Assembly: GCA_023662725.1 (NCBI GenBank)
Contig: JAMPIL010000001.1
Coordinates: forward strand, 1,196,449-1,260,448
Direction: 5' to 3'
Source: Ruminococcus flavefaciens
GTDB taxonomy: Bacteria; Bacillota; Clostridia; Oscillospirales; Ruminococcaceae
DNA: 64,000 bases
Below the pieces are notes generated by a model, which made no database searches, was not told where the DNA came from, and saw nothing but the letters and a program-made list of their open reading frames with translations. This document shows, piece after piece, positions 52,674-62,300 of this stretch. How positions within the stretch are numbered: the first letter of the stretch is position 1; each line of letters starts with the position of its first letter. A program made the position numbers and the translations under genes.

Positions 52674-55600
52674 ATGAAAAAAATAAGCCGGGTTTTTTCA
52701 AAACTTTTTACAACAGTTCTTTCCGGAGCTATAGTCTGCTCCAGCATTCCAAGCTACGCCGCTTTTGTCCCCCCCTCTTCTGATAAAGAGGAAACACTGC
52801 CCGAACCTGAGATGATCTCTGTTATTGAGGGGGAAACCTCGGAATACGGTCTTACTCCCATTTATTATGTCGATGAAAACGGAAACGAGATAGAATCAGA
52901 TCTTATTCCCGATAGAGAACCGAGAGCATTGGTTCTTCCTTCCAAATTCGATCTGCGTGATTATGGATATGTCTCTCCGGTAAAGAGTCAGGGAAGCACG
53001 GGAACCTGCTGGGCACACGCTACTCTGGCAGCAGCTGAATCAAATATGATAATTAACGGTCTTGCTGATAATACTATAGACCTTTCTGAATCTCACCTTA
53101 CATGGTTTACACAAGGTTTGGCAAGCACGGATATAAACGACCCTCTTTACGGAGATGGCCGCAGTCTTGGCAATACCGACCTGAACAACGGAGCTTATGA
53201 CAGCGGAGGAAACAGCTATCGATCCAGAGCCGCTCTGGGAAGAGGGAGTGGTGTTCAGTTTGAGGAAAATGCTCCGTCGGTTCATGAACGACCGGCATTA
53301 GATGAAAGTCAGCGATACATCTCCTATGGTTATCTCGTAAACAGTAATAACATAGATGTAAACGACCATGAATCAATAAAACAGCATCTTATGAATACTG
53401 GTGCGCTTTACTGTTCCTACTATAGCGATCAAAGCAAATATTCAAACGGAGATTCTTACTTCAAAGAATCTTACTATAACAGCGACATCGTTGAAACCAA
53501 TCATGCTGTAACTATTGTCGGCTGGGACGATAATTACAGCAAAGAAAATTTTACAGCAGACGTTCCTCCGGGAGACGGTGCATGGATAATCAAAAACAGC
53601 TGGGGAGACTGGTGGCATAATAACGGATACTTCTATATGTCTTACTATGACGTCTCGTTAAATTATATTACTTCTTTCGAAATAACCGATATGTCAACGT
53701 ATAATAACATATATCAGTATGACGGCGCAATGCCTGATAGTTATATAGGTTACGGTTATGGTACAACAACAGCAGCCAATATTTTTGATGCCGAAGAAAA
53801 CGAAACCATTTCGGCAATCGCTTTTTATACCAAAACCGCTTCTGTTCCATACGCTATTTCTATTTATGCAAATGTAGAGGATGCCAATCCATGCAGCGGA
53901 ACTCTTCTTACTACTCAAAATGGTACGATGCCTTATGCCGGATATCATGTTGTTGATTTGAACAAATCAGTTACAATAAGCAAAGGCACAAAATTTTCTG
54001 TCATTATCACTCTTTCTACCGATTTCACAATTGCCACGGATTCTGTTTATAGCAGCTATATGGCCATTCAGGAATGTAGTAATCTAAGCAACTGTTCATA
54101 TTATACAAGTGGATTTCCGAACGCAAGCAGCACTTGGAATGATATGATTTCAAAATACGGCTCAACAGCCTGCATCAAAGCTCTAACACGAAGCGATGTA
54201 CTTATAAACAGTTCAAATTTCCCCGACAGCGTATTCAGAGACTACGTTTCAAGTTTCGATACCGATTTAGACGGAGCGCTCTCTTACAGCGAAATAGCTC
54301 AGGTTTATGAAATGAATTTATCAGGCCTTGGAATTTCTGACTTTACGGGAATCGAATTCTTTACCGAGCTTACTGATCTGAATTGCAGCTTTAATCCTAT
54401 CATCAATCTTGATGTAAGCCGCAATAATAAGCTTACTAATTTTATCTGCTACGGATGCTCGATCAAACTTGGCAGTGTTATTTGCAATGGATTCACAATA
54501 GATGGTCTGGATATCAGCAAGGTATCAAATCCACAAGAAATAACCATTGAAGGCTCTTCTTTTATTCCCAGTAACAAAATAATGCATTACACATATAACT
54601 GCGGAAAAAATTATGATACACTGATAACAGTCATTGCAGATTCACTGACGCATTCCTACGGAAGCTGGAGCGATAACGGTAATTCTCATATTAAAACCTG
54701 CTATTACTGCGGCGACATAAACTCCGAGGACCATTCTTTCGACAAATGGAATATCGACTTCAAAGAGCACTCTCATCAATGCCTGATTTGCGGAGGCATC
54801 AAATCTGAGGAACATTCTTATGGACAATGGTCAGAGAATGGAAACCATTATCATATGCATTTATGTGAAATATGCGGAGTTCCTGAAATGTCTGAGCATT
54901 TATTCAGCATATTTGAATTTTCCAACAGTGAAGAGCATGCAGGAATATGTGAAAGCTGCGGATACACCGAGCAATTCTCTCATAAATTTGGAGATTTTAC
55001 CCCTTTGGACGAAACATACCATACTAAATCCTGCGAAGACTGCGATTACTCCGAAAGCTCCGAGCATAATTGGAGTGAATGGACGATTGCAGACGAAGAC
55101 AGTCACATCAGAACCTGCGTTAACTGCGGTTACACTGAAACTCTCACCCATTCATATGGAGATTGGGAAACTTCCGGCAACGACAGTCACTCAAGAATAT
55201 GCAACGACTGCGGTTATACGGAAAACATTGCTCACAGCTTCGGCGAATGGACATTTGTTGATGAAAATGTTCACTCAAGAATATGTGCGGACTGCGGTCA
55301 GATCGTTGAAGCTGAACACGATTTCACTGAATTTTCATCATCAGATAAAGAAAGACACTCCAAAATATGCAAATACTGCGGATATTCCGTTGATCTTGCA
55401 CATGATTTCGGCGAATGGGTAACCGACGATGAACACAGTCACACCAGAACCTGCGTTGACTGCGGTTACACTGAAACTCTCACCCATTCATATGGAGATT
55501 GGGAAACTTCCGGCAACGACAGTCACTCAAGAAAATGCAATGACTGCGGTTATACAGAAAACATTGCTCACAGTTTCGGCGAATGGATATTTGTTGATGA

Positions 55601-56525
55601 AGACGTTCACTCAAGAATATGTGCGGACTGCGGTCAGATTGTTGAAGCTGAACACGATTTTTCCGAATTTTCATCATCTGATGATGAAATGCACTCCAAT
55701 ATATGCAAAGACTGCGGATATTCCGTTGATCTTTCACATGATTTCAACGAATGGTCATATCATGACGATCAGCAGCACTACAGAACCTGCATCGACTGTG
55801 ATATTATAATTTACGGTGACCATAATTTCGGTAAATGGACCGTTTTAGAAAATGGCAATCATTCAAGACAATGCACCGACTGTGGTTACATCATCAGTTC
55901 CCCTCACATCTTTGACAAAACAGACGTTATAAACAGCGAAAACCATTCAAAATCTTGTAAAATATGCGGATACACGGAAATTACACTTCACAGCTTTGGG
56001 GGAACAACTTATACAGATGTTCAAAATCACTCCCAGACTTGTGGTGAATGCGGATACGTTCACATTATTGAACATAATTTCTCTGAATGGAAATCTTCCG
56101 GCGAAAACAATCATAGCAAAATCTGTCAAGATTGCCACCATATAGTCACAACACCTCATAGTTTCGGCAACTGCGAATCAATCAACGAAAAAGAGCATTC
56201 GATAATATGCGCAGACTGCGGATATACCATTACTTCTCCTCATTCGTTCGGCGACTGGAATGATAATGGAAACGCTACGCAGATACGAATTTGTACCGGC
56301 TGCGGCTACAGTGAAATTGAGGATGTTGATTATTCTTTAGGAGACATTAACGGCGATGGAACAATAGATTCTTTCGATCTTGTTATTGCAAGACAAAAGC
56401 TGCGTAAGGAATTTCTAAACAGCGCCGAATTCGCATCAGCCGACATTACTCATGACGGAACATTTGATAAAACTGATATTATATTACTTCAGAATTTTAT
56501 ATTGGGTAAAATAAAAATCTTCTGA
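52674..56525 (+). CDS. Dockerin-bearing papain-family cysteine protease with 20 CxxC/His repeats
   Basis: 1283 residues. Signal peptide (to about 29); propeptide-like region; a C1 peptidase (about 90-345) with Gln106, catalytic Cys112 in GTCWAHA, His in NHAVTIVGW and Asn in KNSWGDWW; a beta-sandwich-like region (about 350-510); a leucine-rich-like EF-hand segment (about 520-655); about 20 tandem units of about 28 residues (about 658-1212), each with H...W...H-S-x-x-C-x-x-C-G-Y; and a C-terminal dockerin (about 1220-1283; LGDINGDGTIDSFDL). The dockerin predicts cellulosome attachment; in R. flavefaciens non-carbohydrase dockerin proteins, including peptidases, are known. The repeat units resemble zinc ribbons and may bind metal. 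Confidence 0.92.
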   Translation: MKKISRVFSKLFTTVLSGAIVCSSIPSYAAFVPPSSDKEETLPEPEMISVIEGETSEYGLTPIYYVDENGNEIESDLIPDREPRALVLPSKFDLRDYGYVSPVKSQGSTGTCWAHATLAAAESNMIINGLADNTIDLSESHLTWFTQGLASTDINDPLYGDGRSLGNTDLNNGAYDSGGNSYRSRAALGRGSGVQFEENAPSVHERPALDESQRYISYGYLVNSNNIDVNDHESIKQHLMNTGALYCSYYSDQSKYSNGDSYFKESYYNSDIVETNHAVTIVGWDDNYSKENFTADVPPGDGAWIIKNSWGDWWHNNGYFYMSYYDVSLNYITSFEITDMSTYNNIYQYDGAMPDSYIGYGYGTTTAANIFDAEENETISAIAFYTKTASVPYAISIYANVEDANPCSGTLLTTQNGTMPYAGYHVVDLNKSVTISKGTKFSVIITLSTDFTIATDSVYSSYMAIQECSNLSNCSYYTSGFPNASSTWNDMISKYGSTACIKALTRSDVLINSSNFPDSVFRDYVSSFDTDLDGALSYSEIAQVYEMNLSGLGISDFTGIEFFTELTDLNCSFNPIINLDVSRNNKLTNFICYGCSIKLGSVICNGFTIDGLDISKVSNPQEITIEGSSFIPSNKIMHYTYNCGKNYDTLITVIADSLTHSYGSWSDNGNSHIKTCYYCGDINSEDHSFDKWNIDFKEHSHQCLICGGIKSEEHSYGQWSENGNHYHMHLCEICGVPEMSEHLFSIFEFSNSEEHAGICESCGYTEQFSHKFGDFTPLDETYHTKSCEDCDYSESSEHNWSEWTIADEDSHIRTCVNCGYTETLTHSYGDWETSGNDSHSRICNDCGYTENIAHSFGEWTFVDENVHSRICADCGQIVEAEHDFTEFSSSDKERHSKICKYCGYSVDLAHDFGEWVTDDEHSHTRTCVDCGYTETLTHSYGDWETSGNDSHSRKCNDCGYTENIAHSFGEWIFVDEDVHSRICADCGQIVEAEHDFSEFSSSDDEMHSNICKDCGYSVDLSHDFNEWSYHDDQQHYRTCIDCDIIIYGDHNFGKWTVLENGNHSRQCTDCGYIISSPHIFDKTDVINSENHSKSCKICGYTEITLHSFGGTTYTDVQNHSQTCGECGYVHIIEHNFSEWKSSGENNHSKICQDCHHIVTTPHSFGNCESINEKEHSIICADCGYTITSPHSFGDWNDNGNATQIRICTGCGYSEIEDVDYSLGDINGDGTIDSFDLVIARQKLRKEFLNSAEFASADITHDGTFDKTDIILLQNFILGKIKIF
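55123..55794 (+). repeat. 336-base higher-order repeat in the CxxC array
   Basis: Four consecutive CxxC units (112 residues) starting at 55123 recur at 55459 with high nucleotide identity, including long identical stretches around the TETLTHSYGDWETSGNDSHS segment. The array has therefore grown by block duplication. Confidence 0.85.
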
Positions 56526-56534
56526 GAACTACAT

Positions 56535-56574
56535 TCTGCTGCACCGGCATTATCTGGTGCAGCAGATTATTTTT
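56535..56574 (+). terminator. Papain-dockerin gene terminator
   Basis: TCTGCTGCACC and GGTGCAGCAGA form an 11-bp stem with a ten-base loop, followed by TTATTTTTC, nine bases after the stop. Confidence 0.85.
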
Positions 56575-56625
56575 CTAAAGTAAATAAAAAAGACATCTCA
56601 GATTACTCTGAAATGCCTGTTTATC

Positions 56626-56703
56626 TGGGGTGGGAGATGGGATTCGAACCCACGATCTTCGGGACCACAATCCGACGCTTTAACCAGCTAAGCTACACCC
56701 ACC
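56626..56703 (-). tRNA. tRNA-His (GTG)
   Basis: 78 bases with encoded CCA. Read on the minus strand, the anticodon loop TTGTGGT gives GTG. The extra 5' G (position -1) opposite C73 that marks tRNA-His is present. The T loop is TTCGAAT. One mismatch lies at position 6-67 of the acceptor stem by my alignment. Confidence 0.95.
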
Positions 56704-56714
56704 ATATAATAAAT

Positions 56715-56791
56715 TGGCGCGCCTTGCTGGATTCGAACCAGCGGCTTACTGCTTAGAAGGCAGTTACTCTATCCAGCTGAGTTAAAGGCGC
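56715..56791 (-). tRNA. tRNA-Arg (TCT)
   Basis: 77 bases with encoded CCA. The minus-strand anticodon loop CTTCTAA gives TCT, reading AGA/AGG. The acceptor GCGCCTT pairs fully with AAGGCGC. Confidence 0.96.
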
Positions 56792-56825
56792 ATACATAAG
56801 ATTAGCAGCCAAAGCTGCTAATAAA

Positions 56826-56899
<74 letters not shown>

Positions 56900-57268
56900 A
56901 ATCTTGTGTTTCAACAGTATTTATTATATCACGGTTATCTGCAAATGTCAAGAGAAAATTTCAAAAACGTCATTTTTCACAAATTCGCTTTTCCGCATCA
57001 ACACCAAACAGAGCAATTGTAACAATAAACATCCTTTAAAATATAATTCTATTGCTAAAAATTATAGGGAACTGTCATATTATATCTGCTAAGTATGAGA
57101 TGATATCCTATTTGAACATCATAATATTCTCCATTGAACATAAAAATTGAAAATGACGTTTTTGTTATTTTAAAGTCACAAAAAAGTCATTATATATTGG
57201 TATGATATAGTAGATTGATTTTACGACAAAAATTCCGAACTGAAAAAACAAAAAAACTGCAAAATTTA

Positions 57269-57297
57269 TTGACAATTTATTTTTATAGTATTATAAT
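57269..57297 (+). promoter_or_regulatory. Promoter of the sugar-ABC/adaptor operon
   Basis: TTGACA (57269-57274), a 17-base spacer and TATAAT (57292-57297). The start of transcription near 57304 leaves a leader of about 210 bases in which AAGAGGA (57307) can pair with TCCTCTT (57374). The 617-base gap 56900-57516 holds no gene I can support. Confidence 0.8.
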
Positions 57298-57516
57298 CAG
57301 TATTTGAAGAGGATGAGGAGTTGTTGTAATTTAATTAAAATAAAAAAATATATAAAAAGTTCGTCTTTTTGTCCTCTTAAAATCACTTATATATGGAAGG
57401 TAAAAAAATGTAACATACACCAAAAAAATTAAATAATAAACTTTTTTAAAAGCGTTGTCAGAACGGCGCATAAAAACACACTTATTATAATAGAACAAAA
57501 TGAAAGCAGTGATCAG

Positions 57517-58407
57517 ATGAAAAAGAAAAAAACAAAAAACCAATGCGGAAGACGGCGTGAACGTATTTTTAGTAATGCCTGTCTTGTTCCGAGCGTTGTG
57601 GGAGTTCTTATCTTCTTTTTGATTCCATTCGGAATCGTTGTTTATTATTCATTGATAAACAATCCCATAATGAAAGAATATGTCGGTCTTGATAATTATC
57701 AGAATCTTTTTAAAAATGCTGCATTCAAGCAAGCTGCTTCAAATACTGCGACATTCTCGCTTATTGCAGTTCCTCTCGCTGTAGTTCTGTCGCTGGGACT
57801 TGCAATTCTTCTTGAAAAAAACATCCCTGGCAAAAGTCTCCTACGAACCTTTTTCCTGAGTCCTCTTATGGTTCCTACTGCGTCTGTTGTACTTGTCTGG
57901 CAGGTTCTCTTCCATAATCACGGTACAATAAACCAGATAGCCGAATTTTTCGGCGGAGAACCTATAGACTGGCTTAAATCCTCTAAGGGACAAATCGTGA
58001 TTATTCTGATGTTTCTATGGAAAAATATAGGATACAATATGATACTTTTCATGTCGGCTCTTTGCAGCATTCCAAAAGACATTATCGAAGTTGCCGATCT
58101 GGAGGGCGCTGGAACAATTTACAAGTTCATGCATATAAAGCTCCGTTACCTCTCCCCCACCATTCTGTTTGTTCTTATTTTATCGCTTATCAATTCATTC
58201 AAGATTTTCCGTGAAGTTTATCTGCTTACCGGAAATTATCCCTATGATAAGCTTTATATGCTCCAGCATTTTATGAACAATACATTCAATAATCTCGATT
58301 ATCAGAAGCTTTCGGCGGCGGCTGTTTTATTCTCACTGGTGATGATAGTGGTCATTGCAGTTCTTCTAATCTCTGAAAGCCTTTTCGGAAAGGATGTGGA
58401 GAACTAA
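57517..58407 (+). CDS. Sugar ABC transporter permease (MalF/UgpA type)
   Basis: 296 residues, six membrane helices and the EAA loop for contact with the ATPase (EVADLEGAGTIYKFMHIKLRYLSP split around 190-213). It pairs with the next gene to form the channel of a carbohydrate importer (CUT1 family). The start has only a weak ribosome site. No ATPase gene is in the window, so a shared MsmX-type ATPase is probable. The following stop and start overlap by one base (TAATG). Confidence 0.92.
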   Translation: MKKKKTKNQCGRRRERIFSNACLVPSVVGVLIFFLIPFGIVVYYSLINNPIMKEYVGLDNYQNLFKNAAFKQAASNTATFSLIAVPLAVVLSLGLAILLEKNIPGKSLLRTFFLSPLMVPTASVVLVWQVLFHNHGTINQIAEFFGGEPIDWLKSSKGQIVIILMFLWKNIGYNMILFMSALCSIPKDIIEVADLEGAGTIYKFMHIKLRYLSPTILFVLILSLINSFKIFREVYLLTGNYPYDKLYMLQHFMNNTFNNLDYQKLSAAAVLFSLVMIVVIAVLLISESLFGKDVEN

Positions 58408-59366
58408 TGTTGAAAAAAAGAAACCAGCGTGTATTTAACATTCTCATAACGATTTTTGCAGCAGCGGCAGCAATAAGTTTCCTTCTTCCTACTGTCCTGA
58501 CTATCGCAAACTCGTTTATGACATCAAATGAAATATCAGCAAACTACGGCTCTATGTTCGGAAATATGTCCGGAAGCGAAAAAGTATTCATCTCCGACAA
58601 CGTCAATCTGAAGTTCATTCCCGATAAAGTCACTATCGACCAATATAAAGCAGTTCTTATAACAAATTCCGATTATCTTCTTAAATTCTGGAATTCAGTT
58701 ATACTTACTGTTCCGATAACGGTTTTCCAGCTTCTTCTTGCCGTTCTTACGTCATATGGATTTTCAAGATATCCGGGTAAAATAAAAAACCTGATATTTT
58801 TCATTTACATAATTCTCATGCTTATGCCCTATCAGGTAACAATTGTACCTAACTACCTTGTTCTTGATAAACTTGGAATGATCGAAACGGCCGATCCGGA
58901 AAAATCATGGGCAATAGCTCTTAAACTTCAGGAAACATTCAGTTCAAACACGCTCGCCCGTCTTGCGATAATACTTCCGGCAATTTTCTCGCCTTTCAGC
59001 ATTTTCCTGCTGACCAAAGTAATGAGACGAATTCCCGTTTCTTATGTCGAGGCGGCAAAGCTTGACGGCGCAGGCGAATTTAAGATACTGACGAAAATTT
59101 ATCTTCCTATGTGTAAAAGCGCCCTTGTTTCGATAGGAATGCTGGTGTTTATTGATTACTGGAATATGGTGGAACAACCGCTTATTCTTATGAAAGATTC
59201 ATCCCTGCATCCGCTTTCGGTGTTCCTTTCGCAGATAAGCACAAATGAAATAGGACTCGCCTTTGCGGTGGGAGTTGTTTATATGATACCAACAATACTT
59301 ATGTTCCTGTACGGAGAGGATTACCTTATTGAAGGAATTACATATTCCGGCGGAATCAAAGGATAA
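58407..59366 (+). CDS. Sugar ABC transporter permease (MalG/UgpE type)
   Basis: 319 residues with six membrane helices and the EAA motif (YVEAAKLDGAGEFKILTKI) typical of CUT1 permeases. A segment of about 60 residues after the first helix (about 35-95; extracellular) is longer than in MalG of model species. It partners the upstream permease. GGAG lies five bases before the ATG. The following gene starts 14 bases later. Confidence 0.92.
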   Translation: MLKKRNQRVFNILITIFAAAAAISFLLPTVLTIANSFMTSNEISANYGSMFGNMSGSEKVFISDNVNLKFIPDKVTIDQYKAVLITNSDYLLKFWNSVILTVPITVFQLLLAVLTSYGFSRYPGKIKNLIFFIYIILMLMPYQVTIVPNYLVLDKLGMIETADPEKSWAIALKLQETFSSNTLARLAIILPAIFSPFSIFLLTKVMRRIPVSYVEAAKLDGAGEFKILTKIYLPMCKSALVSIGMLVFIDYWNMVEQPLILMKDSSLHPLSVFLSQISTNEIGLAFAVGVVYMIPTILMFLYGEDYLIEGITYSGGIKG

Positions 59367-59380
59367 AGGAGACGATAACT

Positions 59381-61132
59381 ATGAACGAAAATACAAACAT
59401 AAAAGAAAATACATCAAAAATCAACGATAAAAAGAAAAAAGACGGAGATGATTATTCTCCTATAAGAAAAAGAGAAATTATAAAAACTCTGATAATCATT
59501 TTCCTTGCGGCAATGCTTATTCTCACATTCTTCTCAAACACGATAATGAACCGCTCCCTTTCGGAAATTACTACCGAAACTGCAACATCCGGCAAGCTTA
59601 CAGAACGTATTCGTGGAAGCGGTATGATTGAATCAAATCAGTCTTACGAAGTAACTGTTGACGGGAATAAAATTATTGATACTATCAATATAAAATCCGG
59701 ACAAGAAGTAAAAAAAGACGATGTTCTTTTCATAGTAAAATCCGAAGAGAGCGAAGAGCTAACCGCCGCTGAAACAGAACTTGCAGCCTTAGAACTCGAT
59801 TATCAGAAGGCTCTTCTTACCGAGCCTGTTGATTATACCGAGCAGAATCAGGCTATCAAAAATGCCCGTGAGGATCTTACCCTTGCAATAGAAAAGCGTG
59901 ACGCTGCTTATAACAATCAAGCAGTATCAGAAGAGGCAAAGGCTCAGTATAACAGCGATAAAGCCGAGCTCAGAAGACTGACATCCCTTCAGGGCAAGCT
60001 TACTTCAACTATTGCCGCTATAGATTCAGACGAGTATTCTTCAGCAGCTCCGGAATATGTCGGAAACCTTGCTTCCCTTTGCAGCAATTATATGAATGCC
60101 GACAGCGAATATAAAGCCGCTTACGAAATATATTCACAGGCAGTTGCAGAAGGTGCAGACGAAGGTGTCGTTGCTTCCGCAAAGGCTGATGCCGACGCAA
60201 AACAATCCACAAGAGATTCCGCTAAAAGTGATTACGATTATGCTAAAAACAATACCCGCAACGACCTTGCAAGTCAGCTGTATTATACTGAAAGCGATAT
60301 CGAAAATCTTACCTCAAGCATAGAAGCATATGAATCCTCTATGGACGGTTCTTCTATGAGCTATGAGGACTGCGTTGCCGATGTTCAGGCAAAACAGCGT
60401 GCTTTGGACGATCTTATGATCGCTCTTCAGAAAGCTCAGAAAACCGATAATATTACCGGACAGATCTCAAACCTTGACCTTGAAGCAAAGAAAAAAGAGA
60501 TAGAAAAACAGAAAAAGAAAGTCGCAAAGCTTAAAGAAACTGCAACATCAACCGAAGTTAAATCCAAATACGACGGCGTTGTAAGCTCGATAAACGTTCA
60601 GCCGAATGATACTACAACCCCCGGTTCTCCGCTCGCCGTTATTGATATTGCCGAAGAGGGATACACCGTTAAGATAAGCGTTGATGCCGAAAAATCTAAA
60701 AAAATCAAAACAGGCGTCAAGGCAGAGATCGTTAATAACTGGAGCGGAAACGTTGAAGCCGTTCTCACAGACATAAAAAATGATACGACTGCCGGCTCGA
60801 AAAATCGTTTTCTCATTTTCTCCGTTACCGGCGATGTTGATTCCGGAACTTCTATCGACCTCTCAATTCCATGCGGCAGCGGAAGCTATGATGCGATCAT
60901 TCCAAAGAGCGCAGTTTATCAGGATAAAGACGGCAGCTTCGTTCTTACGGTAAAATCCAAAAGCTCGCCTTTCGGAAACCGTTACTACGCTGAAAGAGTA
61001 AACGTTGAAGTAGTTGCTTCGGATGAAGTTTCAAGCGCAGTTCAGGGAGGAATCTCTCAGGGCGATTACGTCATCACAGCCGCCAGCAAGCCTGTTTCTT
61101 CCGGCGATCAGGTTCGCATGAAGGATAAATAA
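59381..61132 (+). CDS. HlyD/MFP-type periplasmic-adaptor-like protein
   Basis: 583 residues. One membrane helix (about 31-52), a beta-barrel start, a split lipoyl-like domain (halves about 94-125 and 395-425; SGQEVKKDDVLFIV and YDGVVSSINVQP), a long coiled coil (about 130-390), and a C-terminal beta domain with AVYQDKDGSFVL and SQGDYVITAASKPV. Such proteins normally link an export pump such as MacB to an outer channel; in Gram-positives they dock on ABC exporters. Here it lies inside a sugar importer operon. GGAG is 9 bases before the ATG. Confidence 0.87.
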   Translation: MNENTNIKENTSKINDKKKKDGDDYSPIRKREIIKTLIIIFLAAMLILTFFSNTIMNRSLSEITTETATSGKLTERIRGSGMIESNQSYEVTVDGNKIIDTINIKSGQEVKKDDVLFIVKSEESEELTAAETELAALELDYQKALLTEPVDYTEQNQAIKNAREDLTLAIEKRDAAYNNQAVSEEAKAQYNSDKAELRRLTSLQGKLTSTIAAIDSDEYSSAAPEYVGNLASLCSNYMNADSEYKAAYEIYSQAVAEGADEGVVASAKADADAKQSTRDSAKSDYDYAKNNTRNDLASQLYYTESDIENLTSSIEAYESSMDGSSMSYEDCVADVQAKQRALDDLMIALQKAQKTDNITGQISNLDLEAKKKEIEKQKKKVAKLKETATSTEVKSKYDGVVSSINVQPNDTTTPGSPLAVIDIAEEGYTVKISVDAEKSKKIKTGVKAEIVNNWSGNVEAVLTDIKNDTTAGSKNRFLIFSVTGDVDSGTSIDLSIPCGSGSYDAIIPKSAVYQDKDGSFVLTVKSKSSPFGNRYYAERVNVEVVASDEVSSAVQGGISQGDYVITAASKPVSSGDQVRMKDK

Positions 61133-61147
61133 GGCGGTGTGCCACGG

Positions 61148-62281
61148 ATGAAAATTAAATTTAAAATAAGATATATCATAATTGCTGCCATAAATCTTCT
61201 TACGATAGTCGGCGCAGCTATACTGACCGCCGTCGGAAGTTCAATGGCGAAATCACAGTCGTATAATTACGCCGCAGAACGCTGGGGCGGTAAAAAAGGA
61301 GATTACTCGCAGATCAGCAGCTTCTTTTCAAATGATTCAGGCTTTACGACCGAATCGGTCTCCGCAGTCCGCTCGCAGATTTTAGGCGAACTGAAAAATA
61401 TCTCGATAACTCCGGACGAAGGAAAAACGCTCGTTCCGGACGCATACAGCGCTCCGATAGGTTCTGTCACAGTACGATGCGATATAAGCGGACGTTCAGA
61501 AGCCGAACTCACCGCAGTAGGAGGAGATTTCTTCGCATTCCGCAATTTCACTCTTCTCGACGGCTCGTTCTTCAGCAAGGACGATATCATGCAGGACGGC
61601 GCAGTTATTGACAAAAACCTTGCATGGGCGCTTTACGGTTCGGAAAAAGTCTCCGGCATGAACATGTACATAAACGGCGTTAAATTCTATATCGCAGGAG
61701 TTATTGACCTTCCCGAAACAGAAGCTGAAAAGAAAACTTCCGGAAGTTCTCCGAGAGCTTATATCTCCTACGATATGGCGTCTCAGGTAAGTACAGACAG
61801 CAAGTTTTCTCCCGATGATCCCGACAGAGCTGTTGACAGCAGTTTTAAGAAGGTTTCCTGTTATGAATGTATTATCCCTAACCCGGTCGAAAACTTCGCT
61901 TATACGACCGTTAAAACCATTCTGAGCGAACCGTATAAAGGTATGGTCAACATCGTCAACAACAGCGAACGCTTTGAGCCGAAAAAAAGAGCTAAGGCTT
62001 TCAAAAAGCTGTCCGATCTTGCAGTCCGAAAAGACAGCGTTATCTATCCTTACTGGGAAAACGCCTCAAGAATAATTGAATTCAAACTCTCATACATTTA
62101 CTCGGCACGAAAATGGCTCTTCACTATTCCAATACTGACCGCCCTCTGGCTTGCATTTCTGGGACTAAGATTCCTCCGTCGAAAAAAACAGCATATAAAA
62201 AATGCCGTGGGACGTTTCTTTGATAAAATAAGAATCTCTCTCAGACATAAGATACATAAAAATACAAAAACAACTGATTGA
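61148..62281 (+). CDS. MacB_PCD-like extracellular protein with two membrane helices
   Basis: 377 residues. One N-terminal helix (about 8-30), an extracellular domain (about 35-310) with the MacB periplasmic core pattern (AVGGDFFAFRNFTLLDGSFF, GAVIDKNLAWALYG, FYIAGVIDLP), one C-terminal helix (about 325-345) and a basic tail. Normal FtsX/MacB permeases have four helices and an ATPase partner, so two helices are missing here. Start at the ATG at 61148, 11 bases after AAGGCGG; GTG at 61139 is the alternative. It probably works with the adaptor just upstream. Confidence 0.78.
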   Translation: MKIKFKIRYIIIAAINLLTIVGAAILTAVGSSMAKSQSYNYAAERWGGKKGDYSQISSFFSNDSGFTTESVSAVRSQILGELKNISITPDEGKTLVPDAYSAPIGSVTVRCDISGRSEAELTAVGGDFFAFRNFTLLDGSFFSKDDIMQDGAVIDKNLAWALYGSEKVSGMNMYINGVKFYIAGVIDLPETEAEKKTSGSSPRAYISYDMASQVSTDSKFSPDDPDRAVDSSFKKVSCYECIIPNPVENFAYTTVKTILSEPYKGMVNIVNNSERFEPKKRAKAFKKLSDLAVRKDSVIYPYWENASRIIEFKLSYIYSARKWLFTIPILTALWLAFLGLRFLRRKKQHIKNAVGRFFDKIRISLRHKIHKNTKTTD

Positions 62282-62300
62282 TCAAGAAAGGAAAAAAATT

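Noticed and set aside
57394-57414. Six-codon frame in the leader of the sugar-ABC operon
   Set aside because: No ribosome site and no distinctive residues; too short to support as a leader peptide.
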